Shown here in pieces: positions 14,685-22,995 of a stretch of DNA of 29,938 bases. The DNA comes from Cytophagales bacterium UBA2561. Lineage in GTDB: Bacteria > Bacteroidota > Bacteroidia > Cytophagales > Thermoflexibacteraceae. The notes under the pieces were generated by a model that saw nothing but the letters and a program-made list of their open reading frames with translations, searched no databases and was not told the DNA's origin. The stretch is taken from assembly GCA_002340355.1 (NCBI GenBank), contig DDLX01000035.1:1-29938 (forward strand), read 5' to 3'. Positions within the stretch are counted from its first letter, which is position 1; each line of letters starts with the position of its first letter. A program made the translations under genes and the position numbers.

Positions 14685-14925
14685 TTTTTAGTTTAGGTTA
14701 TTTTCTATTTGTAAAAATTGTACTTTTTCGATTTACTACCAAAATTAGAGGGTGTTTTTCAGACAAAAAGAGAGCAAAATTTAGACAAGTAAGGAAAAGA
14801 TAAGTAAGGAAAAGAATTGATTTTGAGGAATTTAGAGACAAAAGGACATACTTCACCCGATTCAGAAATTGGGGGAAATTTTGAAGGAGAAATTTAAACA
14901 AGAAGAGAAATACAAAATGAAAACC

Positions 14926-16296
14926 CTATTCCAAATACGATTCTAATTTGGCTAATAAGTTTTTCTTGAAGTGTTTCACAAACCAAAATTCATCCATAGA
15001 TAACTCCTTAGAAGTTTGCTCATATACCTCTTCGACCAATTCCTTGGGATTGAAAATACGTAATTTGGCAAATGGAATTACTTCAATCATCCCCACCACT
15101 TTGGCAAACTTCGGAGCTTCATATTGCCAAACCAAATCATCAAAATTCAGTCGATTTTGAAGGGCTTTTTCCATCTTTTGCATCACTTCCGAACGCTCAG
15201 CATCCCTAGATTGAAATATATTCGGCAACTCTATTTCTACTTCAGGAATTTCCTCATCAACTGTATTTTTCAAAGTCTCTTCCATAAAAGACGAAATTTC
15301 TTTCTCCCTTTCAGAAAGATTTTCATGCTCCTTAGTTTCCTCTTTTCTTTGAGAAGAAGGCGAAACTTTCTGACCTAATTTCATCTTGGACAATACCGAT
15401 GAAATAGAAGCAGGAGACGAAGGAATAATTGGCTCAGAAACGGGAAGAGATGGCGGAGGAGGAGAATACGTCTCTGGAGGGGGAGTTCCCCACGTCTTTT
15501 CTACTTTTTTCGCAGTTTTCAGAGACGCAAAAAAACCTTGATAGGCTTCTTCAAAAGCACCCGTCAAACGAATCCAAAAACGTTCTTCCTGACGATGAGA
15601 CCCCTTTTTATCCAAAACATATTTCTGAATTAGGCGATTTTGCTTTAATTCATTGAGGTTGTTATAAATCGTCTGGCGACAAAAGCCCGTTGCCCTTGCC
15701 CAATCCGATTTATTCCAACACGCATTCAAGCCTTTATACCGAATTTTGTGTATAAATAGCATGAAATATTGGCTCACTTTTAAGCCTAATTCCTTGGCAA
15801 CCTTCGGAATATAAACGATTTTTTGGACGGGACTATAGCGAGAATCGCCTGAAATGTAATTTTTATAGGCTTCCTCATAATCATAATACAACTTAATGAA
15901 CCAATCTGCCAACCGATACCGACACGGTTGAGGCGTATAATTGTATTTTTCGGCAAATGCCTTCGACTTGTGTTTGGTGATTTTTTCCAGCAAAGGAAAT
16001 CCATCCTTCCCCAAATTCAAGCGAATTTTCTGGAGTTTTTGTAAGGTTTTTTGGATGGTACTGGGCTGAAAACCCAACTTTTCGCCTAACATTCGGCAAC
16101 CTTCTGCCCCACCCCGAAAATTGCCACCTAAAAGCAATATCGCACAACAAACCAAATAATCTTGGAAATTGAATGCCGATTCTCCTGAAAATTGATACAA
16201 GCCTGTTTCTTCGGTATTGATTTCCTTAATGACCGATAAATAACATGAAAAATACTCCGATTGAGGATATCGAATGTCGTAATATGGTGTTTGCAT
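14926..16296 (-). CDS. Rep-like protein with two winged-helix regions
   Basis: 456 residues. Two helix-turn-helix/winged-helix-like regions are visible: residues 47-95 (ending LGEKLGFQPSTIQKTLQKL) and 180-225 (KSDWARATGFCRQTIYNNLNELKQNRLI). A Pro/Ser-rich linker near 270-305 and an acidic, charged C-terminal third follow. I do not recognise a named family. The context suggests a plasmid replication initiator or a replication-linked DNA-binding protein: it lies beside a 22-bp iteron cluster and close to parA-parB, and it has a strong divergent promoter upstream. Two winged helices are common in iteron-binding initiators. A DnaD-like or transcriptional role is possible. Start chosen at the only Met near the promoter, 80 bases downstream of it. 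Confidence 0.55.
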   Translation of the reverse strand: MQTPYYDIRYPQSEYFSCYLSVIKEINTEETGLYQFSGESAFNFQDYLVCCAILLLGGNFRGGAEGCRMLGEKLGFQPSTIQKTLQKLQKIRLNLGKDGFPLLEKITKHKSKAFAEKYNYTPQPCRYRLADWFIKLYYDYEEAYKNYISGDSRYSPVQKIVYIPKVAKELGLKVSQYFMLFIHKIRYKGLNACWNKSDWARATGFCRQTIYNNLNELKQNRLIQKYVLDKKGSHRQEERFWIRLTGAFEEAYQGFFASLKTAKKVEKTWGTPPPETYSPPPPSLPVSEPIIPSSPASISSVLSKMKLGQKVSPSSQRKEETKEHENLSEREKEISSFMEETLKNTVDEEIPEVEIELPNIFQSRDAERSEVMQKMEKALQNRLNFDDLVWQYEAPKFAKVVGMIEVIPFAKLRIFNPKELVEEVYEQTSKELSMDEFWFVKHFKKNLLAKLESYLE

Positions 16297-16375
16297 AGGG
16301 CTTATCTGTTTTAAAGTGATAATCCCATATCTAAAAGAAGGTACCCAAAAGGCGAATTTCTGAGGAAGAGAAGAA

Positions 16376-16407
16376 CAAAGATATTTTCAGCAAAAAACTT
16401 AGGCAAA
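16376..16407 (-). promoter_or_regulatory. Promoter of the Rep-like gene
   Basis: On the minus strand TTTG (16404-16407), a 20-nt spacer and TATCTTTG (16376-16383) match the Bacteroidota promoter TTTG-N19-21-TAnnTTTG exactly. Transcription would start near 16369, giving a leader of about 70 nt before the ATG. This is the clearest promoter in the window and supports the taxonomic call. Confidence 0.75.
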
Positions 16408-16432
16408 TAAGACCTACTTTACGAAATTTTGT

Positions 16433-16440
16433 TATCTTTG
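16433..16440 (+). promoter_or_regulatory. Divergent promoter for a candidate small RNA
   Basis: TATCTTTG on the plus strand is the same -7 sequence as in the Rep-gene promoter, 50 bases away and pointing the other way. The -33 element is weak (no TTTG at the expected place). Confidence 0.45.
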
Positions 16441-16446
16441 CACTTG

Positions 16447-16526
16447 TTGAAGTTTTTAGAAATTCCCTTTTCCTTTCGGGTGCCGTTTGCAAAAATTCCA
16501 CAATTCGCAAACGGTTTTTCTTTTTT
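16447..16526 (+). ncRNA. Candidate small RNA divergent from the rep gene
   Basis: A transcript starting about 7 nt after TATCTTTG (16433-16440) would end at a clear terminator: CCGTTTGC (16483-16490) pairs with GCAAACGG (16507-16514), followed by a T-rich run (16515-16526). The product would be about 70-80 nt, with no reading frame. It does not overlap the rep mRNA as drawn, so simple antisense control is not shown. Promoter and terminator are seen; the RNA itself is inference. Confidence 0.35.
16483..16526 (+). terminator. Intrinsic terminator
   Basis: An 8-bp stem, CCGTTTGC with GCAAACGG, with further partial pairing (AATT/AATT) in the loop, is followed by TTTTTCTTTTTT. It points along the plus strand. 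Confidence 0.75.
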
Positions 16527-16746
16527 ATATGGTCTAAGTGCTTATGTTATCAAATATTTTTTCTCTGGCTGGATATTTTTTCTCTGGCTGGTATTTAACT
16601 GCCAAAAGTACACTTTTTTTCTGAAAATGAAACCTTCCTTCCCAAAAATATTTCTTCCATTAGGCAATTTTCTTTTAGAACGATGTTTCAGAGCGATGAG
16701 AAAAACTACTTTTTTGACCAAAAATTTGCAGAAGTCTGACGCATCC
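16527..16746. other. Intergenic region with a 19-bp tandem duplication
   Basis: No gene is supported. The only structure is a perfect tandem duplication of a 19-bp unit ending in TTCTCTGGCTGG (16554-16572 and 16573-16591). A plus-strand frame crossing the region runs through the terminator and into the CRISPR leader and is not credible. Confidence 0.5.
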
Positions 16747-16872
16747 CCTATCTTGAGGGCAGTTCTTTGAAAATACGGCATCATCGTACCATAGTGGAAT
16801 TAAGATGTCCCTGCCGAATGGCACAGATTTTTTAGTTGTTGTCTTTTAATCGTACCATAGTGGAATTGAAAA
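16747..16872 (+). CRISPR. Mini CRISPR array: leader, two repeats, one spacer
   Basis: A leader-like block (16747-16775) matches that of solo unit 1. The first repeat core starts ATCGTACC at 16783 and ends ATTAAG; the second starts CTTTTAATCGTACC at 16843 and ends ATTGAAAA at 16872. The cores are 66 bp apart, which fits a 30-nt repeat plus a 36-nt spacer. The spacer is about 16807-16842 and contains CCCTGCCGAATGGCACAG; I cannot name its target. Type III repeats usually have little structure; here only CCATAGTGG can form a small stem. A terminator follows immediately. Confidence 0.65.
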
Positions 16873-16919
16873 ACCCCCGTTCTGATTTTTAGAAATCAGA
16901 AACGGGGGTTTTCTTTTTT
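16869..16919. terminator. Bidirectional terminator between mini array and parB
   Basis: AAAACCCCCGTT..CTGATTT pairs with AAATCAG..AAACGGGGGTTTT to form a long G-C-rich stem, with T runs on both strands. It would end the array transcript on the plus strand and the parA-parB transcript on the minus strand, 15-60 bases past the parB stop. Confidence 0.85.
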
Positions 16920-16933
16920 GACGAGGGAACGGT

Positions 16934-17812
16934 TTAAGGAATGATTTTTTTGAGTTTTTGGAGCATTTTTTCGATGCGCTCAATGTCGGTAGGTTGGGAG
17001 ATTTGCAAGACCTTTTCAGCAATTTGTTGTTTTAGTTTTTGCGTTTGTTGTTGTTGCTTTTTCTTACGGGCAGTGTTTTTTGGGGTTGTTTTTGGAGTGG
17101 TTTTAACAGACTCTTTTTTCGGTTTTTTAGAAATTTGTTCCCTGACTTTTGTCACCTCTTCGGCGGTGTGGAGTGGGGGCAAGGTGCTGGAGTCTTGTTT
17201 GCCAATGAACTGGATATCCGATTTTTTGACCTTACATTCTCCTGCCAAAATTTGTTTTTTCAGGTCGGGATTTGACTCCCCAATGTGATCTAAGCCTTTG
17301 GCAAACTCGGCATCTCGTTTTATCGTGTTTTTAGAAACTTGATATTCTTCCCCCAATTGTTGTGCTGTGGAAATCAAAAGCCTATTTTGGGACTTTGATT
17401 TTCTGTCTCCTCCTTTTGCCTGTTTTTCAGTATTATAGCGTACTCCTCGTAAGTATGAAATTTGCTTTGGGTTCAAATTTCGCCGTCCGAGTTGGTTCTC
17501 AATCATCCACGTTTTGACGGCACTCAAATCGGCAAATGACTTCGAAACGGTCTCAAATTTCAAGCCGTGTTTTTGACAAATTCGATACCGATTGTGTCCA
17601 TCTATCAAAATATGTTTTCCTTCAGGATTTGTCCATAATAATAAGGATTCACGGCATCCTTCGGCTAAAATATTGGCTTCGAGTTGGGCAAATTCTTCCT
17701 GACCCAAAGGCGGAATAAAATCCCGTAATTCGGACAAAATTGTCACTTCGACCTCCACCGAAGCCACCGACTTGACCAAACTCTGTATCATCAAATTTTT
17801 TTTCTTGCTCAT
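16934..17812 (-). CDS. parB: ParB family plasmid partition protein
   Basis: 292 residues. The N-terminal ParB domain contains DFIPPLGQEEFAQLEANIL (31-49), then GCRESLLLW, then ILIDGHNRYRICQKHG (68-83), the ParB/Srx box. A helix-turn-helix region follows at about 145-175 (ISTAQQLGEEYQVSKNTIKRD). The C-terminal 80 residues are rich in Lys, Gln and Thr and likely form a flexible, DNA-binding or dimerising tail. It would bind a centromere-like site and stimulate ParA. The gene starts 23 bases after parA, in the usual parA-parB order. I could not identify the parS site. Confidence 0.85.
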   Translation of the reverse strand: MSKKKNLMIQSLVKSVASVEVEVTILSELRDFIPPLGQEEFAQLEANILAEGCRESLLLWTNPEGKHILIDGHNRYRICQKHGLKFETVSKSFADLSAVKTWMIENQLGRRNLNPKQISYLRGVRYNTEKQAKGGDRKSKSQNRLLISTAQQLGEEYQVSKNTIKRDAEFAKGLDHIGESNPDLKKQILAGECKVKKSDIQFIGKQDSSTLPPLHTAEEVTKVREQISKKPKKESVKTTPKTTPKNTARKKKQQQQTQKLKQQIAEKVLQISQPTDIERIEKMLQKLKKIIP

Positions 17813-17835
17813 ATTCTTGCTTATGCCGTTTTTTT

Positions 17836-18597
17836 CTACTTGGAATCTAATTCTAATCGAGTTAAAACCTCTTCGGCTAACTTTTGATAGTCGGTTGCAC
17901 CGTTACTGTGGGGCGCATACGTGAAAATATCTTGTCCTACGGCAGGACATTCTGCCAGTGCAATATTTTTACGAATGACGGTATTCAATAATTTTTTGCC
18001 GTATTCCTTACCCAAAGATTCCGCAATCGACTGGCTCAAAACAGTGCGTTCGGTCATCGTCAAAAATAATCCTAACAGGCGTAAATTCGGATTGATAAAT
18101 CCTGTTTGAACAGTTTTCAAAAGGTCAATAATTGTATGTAAACCTTGGGTCGCTAAAAATTGACTTTGGACAGGAATCAGTACATGGGTCGAAGCAAAAC
18201 ACGCATTAAATGTCAGCAGTGCCAAACTTGGCGGGCAATCAATCAAAATAAAATCATACGATTCTCGAGTGGGGTCTAAAACTGACTTCAGACGATAATA
18301 CCCTTCGGGATGGGTCAGCAATTTACTTTCGGCTTCTGCCAAATTGAGTTCGGCAGGAATGAGGGAAAAATTTTCCGCAATCGAAATGATGTGCAAAGGT
18401 TTGTTCTCAATAATCGAGGCATAAATCGAAGATTCGGGTTGAAATTGTCCCAAACTTTGGCTCAAATTTGCCTGTGGGTCAAAGTCAATCAATAATACCC
18501 GATAGTTTTTTAATTGCAGTGCCTTGCCTAAATTAATGGTGGTAGTGGTTTTCCCTGTACCGCCTTTATGATTTATTATTGTAATCACTTTCGTCAT
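17836..18597 (-). CDS. parA: ParA partition ATPase
   Basis: 253 residues with the deviant Walker A motif KGGTGKTTTT (11-20), the motif LLIDFDPQANLSQSLG (35-50) and FILIDCPPSLALLTFNA, all standard for ParA/Soj ATPases. It drives plasmid or chromosome partition with ParB. It lacks an N-terminal DNA-binding extension, as in type Ib/Soj-like ParA. A strong AGGAGG lies 20 nt upstream of the chosen ATG, a somewhat long distance, but the MTKVITIINHKGG start is the natural family start. Confidence 0.92.
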   Translation of the reverse strand: MTKVITIINHKGGTGKTTTTINLGKALQLKNYRVLLIDFDPQANLSQSLGQFQPESSIYASIIENKPLHIISIAENFSLIPAELNLAEAESKLLTHPEGYYRLKSVLDPTRESYDFILIDCPPSLALLTFNACFASTHVLIPVQSQFLATQGLHTIIDLLKTVQTGFINPNLRLLGLFLTMTERTVLSQSIAESLGKEYGKKLLNTVIRKNIALAECPAVGQDIFTYAPHSNGATDYQKLAEEVLTRLELDSK

Positions 18598-18750
18598 GCG
18601 TCCACTTGATTGGTTTACCTCCTTTTATGTCCGATTTTTCAAGTCAAAGCTACTCATTTTTTTTATCAATTTTGCTCCAAGAAATAGCACTTGGTCATGG
18701 AAGAATCAATGAATGTTGTATATTTAGATGTTGAGACCAATTAATCAAAC

Positions 18751-18821
18751 ATGAAAATCACCGTAGATGAAACAAAAGTAATTGAAAACTATCCATACCT
18801 TGAGGTGGAAACAGGACAAAC
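18751..18821 (+). pseudogene. 5' remnant of an unknown gene
   Basis: A plus-strand frame opens MKITVDETKVIENYPYLEVE and looks coding for about 24 codons. It then runs into sequence that is the antisense of a ParA motif, and stops at 18858. The first part is therefore likely the beginning of a gene cut off by a rearrangement. The protein is not recognised. Confidence 0.4.
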
Positions 18822-19191
18822 ACAAGACGGCGGACAATCTATCAACACAAAATCATAGTCCAATTTCCGAAGAGCATTTTTGAGTCTTGTTACTTTAGGC
18901 ATATCCCCAAACAAGACACTTTCGACCATCGACAAACCTTCAAATTCAGCAGGAGAAATTTCTAACTTGTCCAGATATGAATATACAGGAATACGTTTGT
19001 TATTCAAAAACACATCCGCCAAAGAAGTTTTAGGTTCTTCAATGCCACATAGTAGGGTTAGGTTAGATTGTGCATCCATGTCCAACAACAAGCACCCGAT
19101 ACCCCTACAAGCTCAACGCCCTACCTAAATTTAACGCAGTGGTCGTTTTTCCCGTACCGCCTTTGTGGTTGGAGATAGCGATTATATTCAT
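18822..19191 (-). pseudogene. Broken second parA
   Basis: The start MNIIAISNHKGGTGKTTTAL (19191 downwards) is a good ParA N-terminus with a Walker A motif. After RALSL a TAG stop replaces the expected Lys codon, and a one-base frame change follows within GYRVL-LLDMDAQSNLTLL. The frame then continues with ParA-like sequence to YDFVLIDCPPSC, where similarity ends at about 18822. So the gene has a nonsense mutation, a frameshift and a lost C-terminal half. It differs clearly from the intact parA next to it, so it is a relic of another partition system. Confidence 0.85.
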
Positions 19192-19312
19192 ATAAGAGGT
19201 TAAACTTTTACAATTCAAGATTTTAGAAATCGTAATATAGCGCAAAAAGAGGGGCATAGGCAAATTTTTAGCGCAAAAAACAGAGGTACGGTTCATTTTC
19301 CTGAAAAATCAG

Positions 19313-19320
19313 TAAGTTTG
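19313..19320 (+). promoter_or_regulatory. Candidate promoter for the methyltransferase gene
   Basis: TAAGTTTG fits TAnnTTTG and lies 49 bases before the ATG at 19369. It contains the alternative TTG codon at 19318, which argues against that codon as the start. Two copies of TAGCGCAAAAA (19238-19248 and 19269-19279, 31 bp apart) lie just upstream and may be regulator sites. Confidence 0.45.
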
Positions 19321-19368
19321 GTCGGATTGTTTTTTAGAAATCATTTACCAACACAGAGCCAAACCGAT

Positions 19369-22300
19369 ATGAATTATCAGGACAAACTTGACGAATTATT
19401 TTGCGATAACTTAGGATATGATTTTATAGGTCAAACCATAGCGAAACCCCAAATTGAGGATAAAGAAAACATCCTTTCTATCGAAATCGGGTACGAAGCT
19501 CCTGATAAAAATATTCAGGTGATTGTAGTCGAGTGCGAAGACCGAGTAAACATCTTCCAAAAAGAGCTTATCCGACATTACAAACGAGACGGAAAATATA
19601 CCGATGCCCATTTTTTATTTGTCTCGCATCAGGGTAAAGTCTTTGATTTGTATAATGTCAGCACCTCCAAAAAACTAAAGCCCATTACCTACAACGAGGC
19701 AAACCGAAAAACCAAACTTTTCGAGGAAAAAATACAGCTTTTCAATGTCGAAACGGCGGAGGATTCCATCGACCTCAAAATACAAATCGAACAGGCTTTT
19801 GACATCCAAGAGAAAATTACCAAAGCGTTCTATGAAAAATTCCGCAAAATTCATCAAAAATTGACCGAATCCATTACAGGAATCCATCTCGAAAATGACC
19901 GCCGTTGGTATGCTTCCGTTTTGCTTAATCGCCTGATGTTCATTTTCTTTCTCCAAAAGCATGGCGCAATCCAAGATAATACGAATTTCATGCTCGACAA
20001 ATTCGACCAAATCGAAGAGAACGAAGAAGATTTTTTCCACGATTTTCTACTTCCCTTATTCTTTTTGGGATTTGCCAAGCAAAATAATGACCCTGATAAA
20101 CAAGAATTTACCCAAAGATTTGGCGAAATTATTTACCTCAATGGCGGATTGTTTCAGCCTCACGAACTTGAACTCAAATACGACTACGACCAACATAAAA
20201 TCCAAGCCGATGACACCGTTTTACACGAAATTTTGAAGTTTCTAAATGGCTATAATTGGTATTTGGATAACCGCCCCAACGAAGACGAAAGCGGTATCAG
20301 TCCGCATATTTTGGGCTTTATTTTCGAGAAATACATCAATCAAAAGGCATTTGGCGCATATTACACCCCTCCCGAAATCACCAAATATTTGTGTCGTCAG
20401 AGTATCCAAAAAGTCATTTTTGATAAAGTCAAGGCGGAATTTGGGAGCTTTTTTATCGAAGAAAGCCCGTATATTTCGCAGGAAATCAAGGATTTAGGCA
20501 AAGGAACGGATTATCTGGATTTTGACCACCTTATTCGTCAGCTTACACCCGAAGTTGCCGAAAAATTGATTTTTGAGATGTTGCCCAATCTCAAGCTCAT
20601 TGACCCGTCTTGTGGTTCAGGGGCGTTTTTGATTGCGATGCTGGACGAAATGCACCAAATTTATGACCGCATTTGTCATAAAATTCCACAACTCGACAGC
20701 CCCAAACTCCAAAAATGGATACAAGATATTGAGGAAAAACACAGCCTCAGTTATTACCTAAAACGCCAAATTATCACTCAAAATATTTATGGCGTGGACA
20801 TCATGCAGGAAGCCGTTGAAATTGCTCAATTACGGTTGTTCTTGGATTTGGTTTCTAATGTCAAGCCCGAACAAATCGAACCCCTCCCTAATATTGATTT
20901 TAATATCGTCACGGGTAATTCACTCATCGGACTTTTGCGGGTGGATGAACATGAATTTAATACTTTGGGCGGTGGGCAAATGAGTCTTGATTTTGGCAAA
21001 TCGTACCGAGAGTATGTCAATGAAAAAGAACAAAAAATTGACACCTACAAAAAAACACGATATGCCGATAATGACATACTTATAAGCCTCAAAAAAGACA
21101 TTTACAACTCACAACATGAGGCTCGGAAAAACCTCAACCAAATGCTTCGAGACCAATTCCAAAAACGCAAAATCTGGTACAAACAAGCCACTTGGGACGA
21201 GGCAAAATCCAAACTCGGAAAACCCACCAAACGCTCCCTTAGCACACAAGACATCGAAAAACTCCAGCCCTTTCATTGGGGATACGAATTTTCCGAAGTC
21301 TTCCGTCAAAAAAATGGCTTTGATGCTATCATTACCAATCCGCCGTGGGAAATTGTAAAACCCAATGCCAAAGAGTTTTTTGCCCCTTTTTCCGAAGAAA
21401 TTTCAGCCAAAAAAATGACCATCAACGCATTTAAAAAAGTCGAAAAAAAATTGATGCAAAATCCCGAAATCAAAACGCTATGGCTTCAACATCAAAGTTC
21501 TTTTTTTTATCAAAGTGATTGGTTTCGGAATGCCCCACAATTCAAAAATCAAATTTCAGTCGTCAATGGTCGAAAACAAGGCACAGACATTAATTTGTAC
21601 AAATTATTTACCGAACAATGTTATAATTTACTGAATGACAAGGGGTTTTGTGGCATTGTCATTCCTTCGGGGATTTATACCGACTTGGGAACAAAACAAC
21701 TCCGAAAACTGCTTTTTGAACAAACACAAATTACGGGTTTGTTCTGTTTTGAGAATCGAAAAGAAATTTTTGAAGGTGTACACCGTAGTTTTAAATTTGT
21801 GGTGTTGGGGTTTGAAAAAGGCAAACAAACCACCGATTTTCCTGCCCAATTTATGCGTCATGATGTTGCCGAATTAGAGCAGTTTCCAAATAAAAAAAGC
21901 GTCCGAATAGATAGAAAATTAATTCAAAAATTATCCCCTGATTCGCTTTCGATTCCTGAATTTAAAAATGATTTGGATTTTCAGATTTCTGAAAAAATGA
22001 TTCAATTTCCACTTTTGGGCGAAAAATTAGATGATAAATGGAATCTCAAATTAGGAAATGAATTTCACATGACGAACGATAGTCATTTGTTCCAAACTGA
22101 AAATAAGGCTGGATTTTTACGGCTTTTTGAGGGCAAAATGATACATCAATTCCGTAGTGATTTTGCCGAACCTCGTTATTTTATTGATGAAAATGAAGGC
22201 AGAAAATCCGTTTTAGGAGCAAGAAATGAAGATGAAGGGCAAGTTTTAGATTATCAAAAATATCGCTTAGGTTTTCGGGATATTGCCAGAAATACGGATG

Positions 22301-22806
22301 CAAGAACATTTATTGCTACAATTTTACCTAAACATGTATTTGCAGGAAATACAATTAATTTGACCAAAGGTAACTACGAAAATATCCATTTGGTGTATTT
22401 ATCGGGATTACTCAATTCGTTTTTATGTGATTATCAAATTCGGCAAAAAGTAACAGCACATTGCAACTTGTTTTATACGTATCAAAATTTTATTCCTCGC
22501 TTACAAAAAGAGGATAACTATTTCTCTGAAATTGTGGGTTTATCGGCGGTTTTGGTGTGTTATGATTCGGAGGGGAATTTATTGGAGGCATATCGGGATT
22601 TATGGGAGGATATGGGATATGAATTATTAGGTTTCAATTTTGAAGACTTGGTAAGTCTGTCCAAGTCAGCACTTCGGGCGAAATTAGATGCCTTGGTTGC
22701 CAAATTGTATAATTTGGAAATCAAGGAATTAGAATATATTTTGAGTACGTTTCCTTTGGTCGAAGAGGGTCAAAAAGAGTTGGTTTTGCAGGAATTTTCG
22801 GCATGA
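19369..22806 (+). CDS. N6-adenine DNA methyltransferase (Eco57I/COG1002-like)
   Basis: About 1145 residues from the ATG at 19369; an upstream in-frame TTG at 19318 lies in the likely promoter and is less probable. The SAM-binding motif I is DPSCGSGAFL (from residue 412) and the catalytic motif IV is NPPW (657-660), the pair that marks N6-adenine methyltransferases. The N-terminal 150 residues (DKLDELFCDNLGYDF.., then VIVVECEDRVNIFQKELIRHY) may be a nuclease-like or coupling domain, and the C-terminal 400 residues probably hold target recognition. YYTPPEITKYL upstream of motif I is typical of type IIG/BREX/DISARM-like enzymes. Downstream on the same strand is a PLD/SNF2 helicase, so it is likely the modification arm of a restriction-type system. 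Confidence 0.85.
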   Translation: MNYQDKLDELFCDNLGYDFIGQTIAKPQIEDKENILSIEIGYEAPDKNIQVIVVECEDRVNIFQKELIRHYKRDGKYTDAHFLFVSHQGKVFDLYNVSTSKKLKPITYNEANRKTKLFEEKIQLFNVETAEDSIDLKIQIEQAFDIQEKITKAFYEKFRKIHQKLTESITGIHLENDRRWYASVLLNRLMFIFFLQKHGAIQDNTNFMLDKFDQIEENEEDFFHDFLLPLFFLGFAKQNNDPDKQEFTQRFGEIIYLNGGLFQPHELELKYDYDQHKIQADDTVLHEILKFLNGYNWYLDNRPNEDESGISPHILGFIFEKYINQKAFGAYYTPPEITKYLCRQSIQKVIFDKVKAEFGSFFIEESPYISQEIKDLGKGTDYLDFDHLIRQLTPEVAEKLIFEMLPNLKLIDPSCGSGAFLIAMLDEMHQIYDRICHKIPQLDSPKLQKWIQDIEEKHSLSYYLKRQIITQNIYGVDIMQEAVEIAQLRLFLDLVSNVKPEQIEPLPNIDFNIVTGNSLIGLLRVDEHEFNTLGGGQMSLDFGKSYREYVNEKEQKIDTYKKTRYADNDILISLKKDIYNSQHEARKNLNQMLRDQFQKRKIWYKQATWDEAKSKLGKPTKRSLSTQDIEKLQPFHWGYEFSEVFRQKNGFDAIITNPPWEIVKPNAKEFFAPFSEEISAKKMTINAFKKVEKKLMQNPEIKTLWLQHQSSFFYQSDWFRNAPQFKNQISVVNGRKQGTDINLYKLFTEQCYNLLNDKGFCGIVIPSGIYTDLGTKQLRKLLFEQTQITGLFCFENRKEIFEGVHRSFKFVVLGFEKGKQTTDFPAQFMRHDVAELEQFPNKKSVRIDRKLIQKLSPDSLSIPEFKNDLDFQISEKMIQFPLLGEKLDDKWNLKLGNEFHMTNDSHLFQTENKAGFLRLFEGKMIHQFRSDFAEPRYFIDENEGRKSVLGARNEDEGQVLDYQKYRLGFRDIARNTDARTFIATILPKHVFAGNTINLTKGNYENIHLVYLSGLLNSFLCDYQIRQKVTAHCNLFYTYQNFIPRLQKEDNYFSEIVGLSAVLVCYDSEGNLLEAYRDLWEDMGYELLGFNFEDLVSLSKSALRAKLDALVAKLYNLEIKELEYILSTFPLVEEGQKELVLQEFSA

Positions 22807-22840
22807 AAGGGGTAAAAATTTTGTATCTTGAAGTTTATTC

Positions 22841-22970
22841 GAGACTGTCCAAAAAGTTATCCATAACGTAGGGTTTGCACACCCTACGTTATGGATAAAA
22901 TTGATTTTCAAATACTTAAAAACCTTATTTTTTGAATAAAATTTCAAAAATAGACTTTCTGGACAACCTC
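22841..22970. mobile_element. MITE-like element, 130 bp
   Basis: The ends are imperfect inverted repeats: GAGACTGTCCAAAAAGT at 22841-22857 and, reversed, GAGGTTGTCCAGAAAGTCT ending at 22970. The match extends outward into ATTC/GAAT. The interior has a perfect 18-bp hairpin (22857-22874 with 22881-22898, loop TTGCAC) and no reading frame. This is the form of a non-autonomous transposable element. No clear target-site duplication was seen. It lies between the methyltransferase and the Rpn gene and could also stop or lower transcription. Confidence 0.6.
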
Positions 22971-22995
22971 GAATTGACTATTAGAAAACAAGCAA

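Noticed and set aside
16429..16770. 113-codon plus-strand frame
   Set aside because: It has no ATG at its start, runs through an intrinsic terminator and into the CRISPR leader, and its hydrophobic runs come from T-rich DNA.
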